DNA of 64,000 bases from CAWJTV01 sp963845695 (GCA_963845695.1 CAWJTQ010000026.1:88261-152260), one strand, 5' to 3'; positions 29,789 through 38,463 are shown, counted from the first letter of the stretch. The notes: generated by a model not told the origin, from the letters alone. Numbers and translations are program-made.

Positions 29789-30081
29789 GACCATCTCCTC
29801 AAGATGTCGGCATCCTCGTCCGCTCCCAAGAACACGCCCGAGACGATACCATCACGGTGTCCCGACGTGAACGCCAAGGCGCTGCGGATGCTCTCTCCCA
29901 ACTCAATTGCCCTCTCGTTCATTGCGTGCCAGCAATCCGTTACCGGGGAACTTAACAAGTTAATACGAGCATGTTCGCAATCAATTGCCTCTAGACGTAG
30001 ATAATCCCCCTTATCTACAGCTACGGCTTGACAACGCGGTGCCGGGATGGATGATGAATTCAGAAAGGGGGCTGCACACAT
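29785..30081 (-). CDS. small hypothetical protein, possibly coupled to the next gene
   Basis: A 98-codon frame that ends in TGA overlapping the ATG of the secreted coiled-coil gene (ATGA), which hints at translational coupling. The part from VDKGDYLRLEAID onward looks protein-like, with the C-terminus AFTSGHRDGIVSGVFLGADEDADI. The annotated first ATG lies across the start of the divergent recombinase partner gene, so a GTG near 30018 is a more likely start. No family is recognised. Confidence 0.4.
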   Translation of the reverse strand: MCAAPFLNSSSIPAPRCQAVAVDKGDYLRLEAIDCEHARINLLSSPVTDCWHAMNERAIELGESIRSALAFTSGHRDGIVSGVFLGADEDADILRRWS

Positions 30082-30427
30082 GCGCGGCGATCAAATCGGG
30101 GGCGACGGACTCACATTGGAAGAACGGGCGGGGCGCGAACGCCGGAGGGTTGATGAGGAAGCGAGCATTCAAGTATATCTCGATGCGGGCTGGTATTGGG
30201 AGGGTCAGAGCCTGATGCATCCGACGGACCGGACGTTGACCATCCGGATCGATCCGGTCACGCGAGACTGGTATCCCGCGGCCAGGATTGGCAAGCTGAT
30301 GGACCGGGTCGTGAAGCGGGAGGGGCGGGATAATGGGCTCTTCGAGGATGACATGTATCCCACGGTCAAGCTGTCCCGGCTGATGGTCGAGGAGATGATG
30401 AGCGCGAAGCAGGGCGGTGAGCGATGA
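30080..30427 (+). CDS. hypothetical protein coupled to the tyrosine recombinase
   Basis: A 115-residue protein of unknown function. It starts at ATG 30080, eight bases after AAGGGGG; an earlier in-frame ATG at 30047 has no such site. The N-terminal third is charged and helical (LTLEERAGRERRRVDEEASI), the rest looks mixed alpha/beta (TLTIRIDPVTRDWYPAARI). Its TGA overlaps the ATG of the recombinase by four bases. The fixed pairing suggests an accessory role, for example excisionase or expression control, but there is no helix-turn-helix that I can see. Confidence 0.65.
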   Translation: MRGDQIGGDGLTLEERAGRERRRVDEEASIQVYLDAGWYWEGQSLMHPTDRTLTIRIDPVTRDWYPAARIGKLMDRVVKREGRDNGLFEDDMYPTVKLSRLMVEEMMSAKQGGER

Positions 30428-31446
30428 GCACGGAGCTGGTCAAAGCCTCGGCGGTGAGTGTACCAGCGAGCGGCAATGCGGCTTCGCTCCCGGAGCTGGT
30501 CGAGCGGGCAGGAGAGGCGGCCCGCTTCGCCTGGGAAGAATACTTCTTCGCCGAGCACCACAACGCGCACACGCAGCGGGCCTATCTGCGGGCGGTGCGG
30601 CGGTTCCTGGCCTGGGCCGCGGGGCAGGGAGTGGAGCTGGCGGCGATCACGCCGGGCATGGTAGGCCAATACCTCGTCGGTCTCGGTGGGTCGTCGGCGA
30701 AGCGTAACCAGCATCTCGCGGCACTGCGCGGCTTCTTCGACCGGCTGGTGAACCGGCATGTCTGCATCCTCAATCCGGCGGCGTCGGTCAAGGGTGTCAA
30801 GGATCCGGTGATCGAGGGCAAGACGCCCGAGATCACCATCGACCATGCCCGGACGCTGCTGAACTCCATCCGGCTGACATACACGGTCAAGGTGAATGGA
30901 AAGGAGCCGCAGGAAGTGGCGAACGTCATCGGCCTGCGCGACCGGGCGATCCTGGCCACGCTGGCCTATACCGCCTGTCGGGCCGGGGCGGTGGCGAAGC
31001 TCCACTTGGGCGACTTCCAGCACGACGGGACGCAGTACGTGCTGCGGTTCCAGGAAAAAGGCGACAAGAGCCGGGAAATCCCGGTGCGTCACGACCTGGA
31101 GGGCTTTATACTGGCTTATGCCGATGCGGCTGGCATCGCTAATGAGGCCAAGGATTCGCCGCTGTTCCGGGCGTCGAACGGCCGGAGCCGGAAGCTGGCG
31201 GCGAAGCCGCTGGGCACGGAACGGATTTGCGAGTTGGTCAAGCGGCGGCTGAAAGACGCCGGGCTGCCGTCGCGGCTGTCGCCCCATTCGTTCAGGGTGA
31301 CGGCGATTACCTCGCTGCTGGAGCAGGGGGTGCCGATGGAGGACGTGCAATACCTCGCCGGGCACGCCGAGCCGCGGACAACGACGCTTTACGACCGGCG
31401 GAAGAAAAAGGTCACACGGAGTATTGTGGAACGGATTCCGATTTAA
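30424..31446 (+). CDS. tyrosine recombinase / integrase
   Basis: A 340-residue site-specific recombinase. Residues 35-125 form the SAM-like core-binding domain (HTQRAYLRAVRRFLAWA). The catalytic domain has the first Arg in TACRAGAVAKL, the beta-hairpin Lys in EKGDKSREIPV, the HxxR box in SPHSFRVTAI, the second His in LAGHAEPRTT and the nucleophile Tyr in TLYDRRKKK. All five active-site residues are therefore present. It resembles XerD-like and integron-type enzymes of planctomycete mobile regions. Downstream, only 30 bases after the stop, the frame of a cut-off ATPase begins, so the recombinase probably marks one end of an integrated element. Confidence 0.88.
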   Translation: MSTELVKASAVSVPASGNAASLPELVERAGEAARFAWEEYFFAEHHNAHTQRAYLRAVRRFLAWAAGQGVELAAITPGMVGQYLVGLGGSSAKRNQHLAALRGFFDRLVNRHVCILNPAASVKGVKDPVIEGKTPEITIDHARTLLNSIRLTYTVKVNGKEPQEVANVIGLRDRAILATLAYTACRAGAVAKLHLGDFQHDGTQYVLRFQEKGDKSREIPVRHDLEGFILAYADAAGIANEAKDSPLFRASNGRSRKLAAKPLGTERICELVKRRLKDAGLPSRLSPHSFRVTAITSLLEQGVPMEDVQYLAGHAEPRTTTLYDRRKKKVTRSIVERIPI

Positions 31447-31475
31447 TGCATGTAAAACCAACACATCTAAATTGA

Positions 31476-31634
31476 TTCCAGCGATTCCACGACCTGGCGA
31501 TTGCCGATCTTTCTCAGCAGGCTCGACTGGTCGTGATCACAGGCCCCAACGGCTGTGGGAAGTCATCGCTGTTAGATGCCTTTGCGACGTGGTACGGCAG
31601 ACATCATGATTGTGGCCAAATCGACCCGGGGTAG
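31476..31634 (+). pseudogene. N-terminal fragment of an SMC-like AAA ATPase
   Basis: A 52-codon open stretch reading FHDLAIADLSQQARLVVITG then PNGCGKSSLLDAFATWYG. GPNGCGKSS is a Walker A loop preceded by the usual beta strand, as at the start of AAA_23/RecF-like ATPases. It begins right after a stop codon at 31473 without an initiation codon and ends in TAG at 31632. Everything downstream of Walker A is missing. It is a fragment left by insertion or deletion next to the recombinase. Confidence 0.6.
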
Positions 31635-31839
31635 GGAATCTCCTTACACCAAGGATAGTGGCTTTTCCGACAGAAAGTGTCCGACAAACCTGGACATACA
31701 AGGCTGATGCGGTGCTTTATAATGTGGCCACGTTCTTAAAAGAGCGCTTCTCGCGCCAAAGGAAACCACGCTGGCACAGTCGTCGAGACACTTCAGAGGA
31801 GGGCGGTGCCATCCTGGAACTCTTACCTGAGAATAAGCC

Positions 31840-32139
31840 ATGGACGACCAGCAAATCCTGTCCATCCGGCCTGATCGTAAGGCCGCGATCGCGGGGCGTC
31901 TGCGACTGATCCGCTCCGAAATCTTCGGGGAGCATGGAATTCCTGAGCTTGCCGATCGACTCGGGATTCCGTTCCGGACGTGGTTCAATTACGAGAAAGG
32001 GGTGACGATTCCGGGGGAGATCCTGCTCCAATTCTTGATCATCACGGACACCGAGCCATTGTGGGTGCTCGGCGGTGAGGGACCGAAATACCGGGCGATG
32101 ACGCTCGACGCCTTGGCGAACACGGGAGTCCCGAGGTAA
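31840..32139 (+). CDS. small helix-turn-helix protein
   Basis: A 99-residue protein. AAIAGRLRLIRSEIFGEHGI is followed by PELADRLGIPFRTWFNYEKG, a clear helix-turn-helix with the family's W-x-N-Y-E-x-G recognition end, and then a short tail (ILLQFLIITDTEPLWVLGG) like phage CI-type repressor domains. Proteins of this shape recur in planctomycete genomes, often as lone regulators. It is followed 38 bases later by a zinc-ribbon-like protein in the same direction. Confidence 0.72.
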   Translation: MDDQQILSIRPDRKAAIAGRLRLIRSEIFGEHGIPELADRLGIPFRTWFNYEKGVTIPGEILLQFLIITDTEPLWVLGGEGPKYRAMTLDALANTGVPR

Positions 32140-32177
32140 CTCAGACCTGCACCGGGAGCAGATCCATTTCTTATTGT

Positions 32178-32483
32178 GTGAGCCCCAGGCTCGAAAGCCG
32201 GTCCATGGTCCGAGATTCCCAAACGGTGGCGGTCCCGTTGACGATGCGTCGATTCTCAAGTTTGCCGGAGGATCTCGACGATGGCGGCTGCCTAGCCTGC
32301 GAGGGATCTCTCGACCTCCATCAGCCGGATGCCGGTTCCCCGGATCGGCTGGTCGGTGTCTGTGTGAATTGCGGGGGTTGGTATCTCTTGGATTCGATTG
32401 AGGATAGCCATGAAGCCGTGATGGTTCGGCTGCCCGACAGTAAATCAGTCTTGGAGGCCCTGGGGGCTAACGCGGTGAATTAG
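32178..32483 (+). CDS. small Cys4 zinc-ribbon-like protein
   Basis: A 101-residue protein with two CxxC knuckles: CLACEG and, 31 residues later, CVNCGG followed by WYLLDS. The four cysteines probably bind zinc. The start is uncertain: ATG 32178 gives a 22-residue extension, while ATG 32244 (MRRFSSLPED) places the knuckles near the N-terminus. No function is known. It is co-directional with the preceding helix-turn-helix gene and may form a unit with it. Confidence 0.62.
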   Translation: MSPRLESRSMVRDSQTVAVPLTMRRFSSLPEDLDDGGCLACEGSLDLHQPDAGSPDRLVGVCVNCGGWYLLDSIEDSHEAVMVRLPDSKSVLEALGANAVN

Positions 32484-32838
32484 CGGCTCGGAAGCCACAA
32501 AGTCGATCGCGAGCGTAGCCGCTTTGGGGAGGCTGACAACGAATTCACTTCCCTTGCCGGCCCCCTCGCTCGTCGCCGTGACGGTCCCTCCGTGCATCTG
32601 GACCAGGTTCTTCACGAGCGACAGGCCGATGCCGAGCCCGCCGCGAGAATGGTCGGCGGAGCGGAGGCTTCCACCTGGGTGAACATCTCGAAGATACGGG
32701 GGAGTATGTCGACGGAGATCCCTTCGCCGGTATCCCGAACGCGGATGGTGAAGTGCTCGCCCTCGGCTGCTACGGTGAGCCAGATGCGACCGCCGCTTGG
32801 GGTGTATTTGGCGGAGTTGGGAGTAATAAAAAGGGGAC
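32445..32838 (-). pseudogene. C-terminal fragment of a histidine kinase, cut by an insertion sequence
   Basis: The HATPase_c domain is readable in two frames: NSAKYTPSGGRIWLTV (N box), IRVRDTGEGIS (G1), IFEMFTQVE (F box), then after a slip near 32655 GGLGIGLSLVKNLVQMHGG (G2) and SEFVVSLPKA. The sensor and HisKA regions are absent because similarity stops near 32838, where the IS4-like element begins. The sequence is close to the intact kinase at 1198-2729, so it may be a paralogue. Confidence 0.75.
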
Positions 32839-32846
32839 ATAGCGGA

Positions 32847-34310
32847 ATGGCATCAAGGAGGATAAGCTTAAGCGTCATTTAGCCTTGAGATGACAAGGGC
32901 CTCCGTGCACCATGGGTATTTTTCCCCAAACACCTTGGGCACAGGAGGCCCCGCGATGCCTCGACGGATTTCTACCATCCTCCACCGGCTCCGACAAGAC
33001 CTCGCCCAGCCACTGGGCACCGACTTCCTTCTGGCCGCCTGCCTGGCCGCCGGACATACCTGGAGCGATGCGGCGCTGTTGACCCAGCCGCCATCATCCA
33101 CTGGTTCCTCGTCCAGATCCTCCACGGCAACACCTCGTTGACCCACGTCTCGCTCTTGGCCGGCCACGCCTTCACGGCCGGTGCCTACGGCCAGGCCCGA
33201 GCCCGGCTCCCGCTGGCCGTCTTCCAGGCCGTGCTCAAAAACCTGATCCACGCCGTGATTCCCCAAACCCAGGTCCACCCGCGCTGGCGCGGTCGGCGCA
33301 CCTTCCTGATCGACGGCTCGTCGTTCTCCATGCCCGACACACCCGAACTGCACGCGCGGTTCGGCCAGTCCGGCAACCAGGCCAAGGGATGCGGCTTCCC
33401 GGTGGCTCACTTGCTGGCGTTGTTCCACGCCGGCACCGGTCTGCTGCGGGAGGTCACCGCGGCGCCGTTGCGGACCCACGACCTCGCCGGGTTCGCGGGC
33501 GTGCTCGGACTGCTGGGTGCCGGTGATCTCCTGGTGGCCGATCGTGGCTTCTGTTCGTTCGTCAGCCTGGCGCTGGCCCTGAACCAAGGGATTCAGGTGG
33601 TGTTTCGCCTGCACCAGAAGCAGATCGTCAACTTCACGCCGGGCCGCGCCCACGCCCGCCCGGGCCGGAAGCACGTTCCCAAGGGGATGCCCCGGAGCCG
33701 CTGGATTCGGGCCGATGGTCTGGCGGACCACGTGGTCGAATACTTCAAGCCGGCGCAGCGCCCGGATCGGATGAGCGAGGCGGAGTATCGCGCGTTGCCC
33801 GAGTCGATCCTGGTGCGGGAGCTGCGGTATCGGATCGAGGCGCCGGGGTTCCGGACGCGGGAGGTGACGCTGGTGACGACGCGGCTGGATGCCGAGCTCG
33901 ACCCGGCCGAGGCGCTGGCGGAACTTTATGGGATGAGATGGCGGGTGGAAGAGAATCTGAGGTCGTTGAAACAGACGATGAAAATGGATGTGTTGAAGTG
34001 TAAGACAGTGGATGGCGTGCTCAAGGAGCTGACGATGTACGCGGTGGCGTACAACCTGGTGCGGCTGACGATGTGTGAAGCGTCGCAGCGTCAGGGTGTG
34101 GAAGGGGACCGGATCAGCTTCATCGATGCGCTGCGGTGGCTGCGCGACGGGGAGGAGGGGGAGACAATGCCGGACCTGGTAGTGAACCCGTCGCGGCCGA
34201 GCCGGTGCGAGCCACGGGTGAGGAAGCGTCGGCCGAAGGAGTACCCGGTGATGAAGCGTCCCCGGGCCGAATTGCGTAAATTGTTGCGAGACATTGACTT
34301 GGTGGCATAG
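32847..34310 (+). mobile_element. IS4-like insertion sequence
   Basis: About 1.46 kb carrying one transposase gene. An imperfect inverted repeat, ATGGCATCAAG at 32847-32857 and CTTGGTGGCAT at 34298-34308 (9 of 11 matches), may be the ends; the right copy overlaps the transposase stop codon. The left end directly abuts the truncated histidine kinase. I could not find a certain target duplication, so the ends are tentative. Confidence 0.6.
32956..34310 (+). CDS. IS4 family transposase (frameshift)
   Basis: A DDE transposase of about 450 residues. The start ATG 32956 has AGGAGG eight bases upstream. The N-terminal part (LHRLRQDLAQPLGTDFLLAA) leaves the main frame near 33085, where AAIIHWFLVQILHGN continues the protein in the second frame. 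Catalytic residues are the first Asp in LIDGSSFSMPD, the second in VADRGFCSF and the Glu in YGMRWRVEENLRSLK, which is the Y-R-E-K signature of IS4. With one base corrected the protein would be complete and possibly active. Confidence 0.85.
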
Positions 34311-34336
34311 GCGTGTCGCACAATGATTTGCCATAA

Positions 34337-34360
34337 CCCATTATACGATGATGTAATGGG
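34337..34360. terminator. hairpin downstream of the IS4-like transposase
   Basis: CCCATTA and TAATGGG flank a ten-base loop 27 bases after the transposase stop. No T-run follows directly. It could be a weak terminator of the element or a shield against outside transcripts. The following 34361-34487 is AT-rich and gene-free. Confidence 0.35.
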
Positions 34361-34487
34361 GAGGGGGAGAAATCGGGCATTTTATCAAATTATTGTTGAT
34401 TTCTTCATGGAAAACGAATAGTTTCAGGGTCTGTCACAGTGAACGAGTAGTGATTTGACAAAATAAATACTAATAGTCGAACGCAAC

Positions 34488-34710
34488 GTGCAACGGGCCA
34501 ATGAGTTAGGGTTCTTAATGCCATTCGACTTGGCCGACGACTTCGCGGCCTTGATCCGCAAGCTTTCACCGGGGACACTGACGGCCTGGCTGGCCCGGGC
34601 GGAGGCGTCACCGTGTCCGGAGCTGCGACGATTCGCGGAGGGCATCCGCCGTGATGAGGCGGCCGTTCAGGCGGCGGTCAGCGAGCGTTGGAGTAACTCC
34701 TTGAGGCCGC
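34488..34710 (+). pseudogene. ISL3 family transposase fragment
   Basis: About 75 codons that match the C-terminal part of ISL3 transposases: LADDFAALIRKLSPGTLTAW, then ELRRFAEGIRRDEAAVQAAV and SERWSN, the stretch just before the family's conserved S-N-G-x-x-E-G motif, which contains the last catalytic residue. Similarity breaks off exactly after SERWSN. The rest of the element is missing. A sequence GGGTCTGTCACAG at 34427 upstream may be part of an old terminal repeat. Confidence 0.6.
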
Positions 34711-34762
34711 CCGATCTGAATTCTACCTCTCGCTCGCAAACCGCGACGCGTATGCCCCCGGA

Positions 34763-36068
34763 TCACTCCTTCTTGGGAGCCAGCCGAATGAGCCGACCAT
34801 CCCGGTTCCTCCGGTCGTCGGTCACGACCCACAGAGCCTCGTCCGGTCCCTGACGGACATGGCGCATACGCTGGTGCTGGTCGAGTAGCAGCCGTTCCTC
34901 GCCAACCACCTTGTGACCATCAATGATCAGCCGGCTTACGTGCTCACCCGCGAGCCCGGCGACGAACAGATTGTTCCTCCACTCAGGGATGAGGTCTCCG
35001 CTGTAGAATGTGCAGCCGCTGGGAGCGATGCCGGGGTCCCAGTAATAGACCGGCTGTTCCATGCCGTCCTTCTGCGACCGGCCACCGTTGATGAGCTGCC
35101 CGGTGTACTCGGTGCCGTAGGCGATGACGGGCCAGCCGTAGTTCTTTCCCGGGTAAATGACGTTCACTTCATCTCCTGCCTGGGGGCCGTGCTCGGTATC
35201 CCAAAGCTCGCCAGTCGTGGGGTGGAACGCCAGACCCTGCGGATTCCGCTGACCGAAGGACCAAATCTCCGGCAGCGCCGGGGGTTTTCACGAACGGGTT
35301 TCCCATTGCTGGGGTCCCATCGGTGTTGATCCGAAGGATCTTTCCGAGCCGGGAGTCAAGCGACTGTGCCTGGTCACGATAGGGGCTCGTCATCCGCTCG
35401 GACAGGCTCACGAAGAGCTTGCCTTCCTTATCAAACAGTAGCCGTGACCCGTAGTGGGCTGTCTGCGGAACGCTCGGTTCGACGCGAAGAATAACGTCGA
35501 GATTCTCCAGCGTATCTTCCGAGAGCTTCGCCCGAGCAAGGGCAACTCCGTTGTTCCGGCCGCCCCTCGGTTCGACGTAGGTGAAGTAGATCAGACGATT
35601 GGAGGCAAACGAGGGGTCGATCACGACGTCGAGTAACCCGGCGTCTCCTCCAAAGACCACCCTGGGCACACCACCGATGGGTTCGCCGACCTTCCCATCC
35701 TGAGTGATCAGGCGCATCCCACCAGCCTTTTCGGTCACGAGGATACGGCCATCGGGCAGGAACGCGAGGGACCAGAGGGCACGAAGGCCACGGGCGACGA
35801 TCTTGGTCTCAATCGGCGTCTTCGTGATGACCGCCGGAGCACGGGTCTGACCCGGGAACGCGGGCGATTGGCCACGCCCCAGCGTCTCGCGGTGCTCAAG
35901 CGGCTTACCCTCGATAACGGTCTCCGCTGGCGGGCGGGTGCCCGCGACCCGGAAGCCCATGCCGTTCCGATTGCCACCAGGTGGACCCTCGCGACGCTTC
36001 GGTAGATCTTGGGCCTGAGATGCGGTTGCAATCATTAGGATCAAGCCGCAGACGATTTTCAAGTGCAT
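34763..36068 (-). CDS. secreted PQQ-dependent sugar dehydrogenase (Glucose/Sorbosone DH) (frameshift)
   Basis: About 435 residues with a signal peptide (MHLKIVCGLILMIATASQAQ). The six-bladed beta-propeller carries LWSLAFLPDGRILVTEKAGG, DAGLLDVVIDPSF, SRLGKILRINTDGT and, after a slip near 35285, IWSFGQRNPQGLAFHP, DTEHGPQAGDEVNVI and GKNYGWPVIAYG. These are the hallmarks of YliI-like soluble aldose dehydrogenases that use PQQ in the periplasm. The C-terminus ends RLIRLAPKKE. It is divergent from the AraC-type regulator, which may control it. No PQQ synthesis genes are in the window. Confidence 0.88.
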
Positions 36069-36223
36069 GAGGTGCTCCTGCTTGGCCCGACAACTTCCCG
36101 ACTCGTTTATCGTAGGCCGGGCAGATTGGTGCGACCATACCTGATCGTCGGTTTTGCTTGCCTAATCCTATGAGTTATCGTAGGATCGCCTGTCCTGGTC
36201 GATGGACGAGGAGAAGAGCCCCC

Positions 36224-37120
36224 GTGGTGACTCGTCGCCGTTCGAGCAATGCCCTTGCCGCCCCGATCGCTGCCCTGGCCGTCGCCGAGGGACCTAACTC
36301 CACCCGCCATCCGGGCGTGACGGTCTACCGCGTCACGATTGCCCAACCGCCAATCCCGACCCTTTACGCCGCGAGCGTGATCATCGTGGGTCAAGGACTC
36401 AAACGAAGTCACCTCGGCAAGGAAGTGTTTGAATACGACGCAGGTCACTACCTGGTCCTGACGTCGCCCATCCCCATGCTCTGTGAGATTTCCGCTAGCG
36501 CGCACAGCCCGGTGCTCACGGTGGCAATCGAGATCGACCTGGCACTCCTGGGAGAACTCCTGCTCGATCTGTGCCACTCATCCTCGCCGGAATCGGCCCA
36601 CATGCGCCGCGGCGTCTACGCAACGCCCTTGACCCCGGAGGTCGAGGACGCGGCGACTCGGTTGCTGCGGTGCCTGGCCAACGAACCAGCGACACGGGCG
36701 CTCGCTAGGCAGACGATCCGAGAAGTCCTTTTCCACGTGCTCCAGGGTCCGAATGGCAGTGCGTTGTGGGCGCTGGCCATGTCCAATCGCCCGGCTGGAC
36801 GACTCATGAGAGTGATCCGGCACATGAACGAGAACTTTGCTAAGCCGCTCTCGGTCATGGAGTTGGCTGAGATGGCACACATGAGCATTCCGACCTTCCA
36901 CCATCACTTCCGGTCTGTTACCTCGACGACCCCTCTCCAGTATCTTAAGGCCGTCAGGCTCACGAAGGCGCACACACTCATGGTTCAGGCCGATATCGGC
37001 GCGGCAGCGGCGGCACGCTCCGTCGGATATGAAAGCCCCTCCCAATTCAGCAGAGAGTTCCGCCGTTTTTTCGGGGCGGCCCCGCACGAAGAGACTCGAG
37101 AACCAAGAAGGCGTCATTAA
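36224..37120 (+). CDS. AraC family transcriptional regulator (AraC_N type)
   Basis: About 298 residues. The N-terminal AraC_N effector domain includes YRVTIAQPPIPTLYAASVIIVGQG and YDAGHYLVLTSPIPM; the C-terminal double helix-turn-helix includes LSVMELAEMAHMSIPTFHHHFR and the second AAAARSVGYESPSQFSREFRRFFG. GTG 36224 was chosen since AGGAG lies ten bases upstream and the domain starts soon after; the open frame reaches back to ATG 36158. It is divergent from the PQQ dehydrogenase gene and lies near the NmrA-type reductase, whose relatives such regulators often control. Confidence 0.85.
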   Translation: MVTRRRSSNALAAPIAALAVAEGPNSTRHPGVTVYRVTIAQPPIPTLYAASVIIVGQGLKRSHLGKEVFEYDAGHYLVLTSPIPMLCEISASAHSPVLTVAIEIDLALLGELLLDLCHSSSPESAHMRRGVYATPLTPEVEDAATRLLRCLANEPATRALARQTIREVLFHVLQGPNGSALWALAMSNRPAGRLMRVIRHMNENFAKPLSVMELAEMAHMSIPTFHHHFRSVTSTTPLQYLKAVRLTKAHTLMVQADIGAAAAARSVGYESPSQFSREFRRFFGAAPHEETREPRRRH

Positions 37121-37389
37121 TCTGTGTTCAACGCGGAAGGTGAATTGGTTGGAGCGGCTGGTCGGGGAGCAGCGGCCACTGCGGCGGGGAGGCCGTCCCG
37201 GCGGAGCACCCCGCTGCGGGCGAGGATCGCCGCGGCGCCGAGCCACAGGTGTATCCCCGCCGCAATGGCAGGTGCGAGGGAGTGTGGCAGCCCGCTCTTG
37301 CGGGCCGCACGCGTCAGGCCGAGCGTGAGGAGGGCCACCACGCCGGCCGTCGTCCCGGTCAGCAAGAATGTCGATGACGAGCTGGCCAT
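37117..37389 (-). CDS. 90-residue membrane protein
   Basis: Two hydrophobic segments: FLLTGTTAGVVALLTLGLTR and LAPAIAAGIHLWLGAAAILA. The protein ends in a flexible Ala/Pro-rich tail. It lies 27 bases downstream of the NmrA-type gene in the same direction, so it is probably in its operon. The family is not recognised; the segment spacing resembles DoxX-like or DUF small membrane proteins but is too short to assign. Confidence 0.55.
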   Translation of the reverse strand: MASSSSTFLLTGTTAGVVALLTLGLTRAARKSGLPHSLAPAIAAGIHLWLGAAAILARSGVLRRDGLPAAVAAAPRPAAPTNSPSALNTD

Positions 37390-37416
37390 GACGCGCCTCC
37401 CCGGTTCAAGACCGGA

Positions 37417-38354
37417 TCACTCGAAGGCCGCGCGATGCTTCTCGATGAAGGCCGCGAGCGTCATCGGCGGCCGGCCGCCGAGCTTCTCCACGAGGTCGTT
37501 GGTACCCGCGAAGATCCCGTTCTGGTGGTCGATTGCGACCTCCCTCAGGTGCTGCACGGTGAAGGACTCCCCGGCACTCTCGGGTTTCCCGCCCAGCTCG
37601 CCGTACATGTTCCTGGACGACGCCCCCTCAATCCGGCTCTGACGGACGGACTTCATCATCGCCAGGAACGCATCGAAGGGGACCTGCTTGTATTCCACGG
37701 GCTTCCTCAGCACCCGGCCCAGGACCGTGGCCGTCTCCTCGTAGGTGTACTCGACCGGGCCGTAGAGCGGGTAGACGGCTCCCTTGTGTTTCGCCGGATC
37801 TTCGAGGATGCCGGCGATGACTCGCCCTTGGTCCTCGGCCGTGATCGGGGCATGCTTGCCGGTGCCGAACGGCACGTGGAGCAGCCCGGACTTGATCATC
37901 GGGGCGACGTACAGCAGCCATTCGGCGAAGTAGGTCGGGCGGATGTGGGCGACGTTGAGGCCCGACCAGTCGAAGACGCGCTCGGAGAGCCAGTGGTCGG
38001 TCGCGGCGTGGCTCTTCGCGTCCTCGCGGGCCGACTTCTGCGACATGTTCACGATGCCGTCAACCCCGGCCTCCTTCGCCGCCTGGGCGAAGTACGCCGT
38101 CGCTTGCAGGATGCCGGGGCGGATCGGGTAGACGAAGTAGGCTCGCTTCACGCCGTCGAGGGCGGCGCGGACCTGCCCGAAGTCGAGCAGGTCGCCATAG
38201 ACGACCTCGACCCCGCGCCTGCGGAGCTTCTCCTATCGCTCGTCCTGCGTGTGGGCCAGCGCCGGACCTCGCGGCCCAGCTCCAAGAGCCGCTCGATCGC
38301 GTAGCCGCCCGTGTCGCCCGTCGCCCCGGTGATCAAGATCTTGCCAGTACTCAT
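37417..38354 (-). CDS. NmrA-like NAD(P)-binding protein (frameshift and in-frame stop)
   Basis: About 310 residues of the atypical short-chain dehydrogenase group (NmrA / quinone-reductase-like). The nucleotide-binding loop is KILITGATGDTGGYAIE at the N-terminus. The frame then slips near 38270, and after ACGCAGGACGAG a TAG at about 38233 interrupts a stretch that otherwise reads on as KLRRRGVEVVYGDLLDFGQV and then KRAYFVYPI. The catalytic-type segment GIVNMSQKSA and IRPTYFAEWLL follow. A substitution (C or G to A on this strand's complement) made the stop, so this copy may be broken in the cell, or the region may be badly sequenced. It is divergent from a TetR gene, which probably represses it. 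Confidence 0.7.
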
Positions 38355-38380
38355 CTGGAATTCTCCTCGAAATGCGTATA

Positions 38381-38398
38381 AGATGTCAACCGACATCT
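38381..38398. promoter_or_regulatory. candidate TetR operator 1
   Basis: AGATGTC-AACC-GACATCT is a perfect 7-base palindrome 26 bases upstream of the NmrA-type start. It sits in the 109-base divergent intergenic region and overlaps where that gene's promoter should be. Confidence 0.6.
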
Positions 38399-38417
38399 AA
38401 ACTCTAGGCGGCGCTGG

Positions 38418-38441
38418 TTTGGATGTCAATCGTAATCCAAA
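38418..38441. promoter_or_regulatory. candidate TetR operator 2
   Basis: TTTGGAT, ten bases, ATCCAAA is a second perfect inverted repeat, 22 bases before the TetR start. It shares the GGATGTCAA core with operator 1 (AGATGTCAA), which supports one regulator binding both. Confidence 0.55.
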
Positions 38442-38463
38442 AAAATTCAGGCGGGGGCCGGCA

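Noticed and set aside
32868..34334. A 488-codon frame opposite to the IS4-like transposase
   Set aside because: The plus strand shows the complete DDE motif set. The antisense product is a low-complexity His/Arg/Gln-rich sequence.
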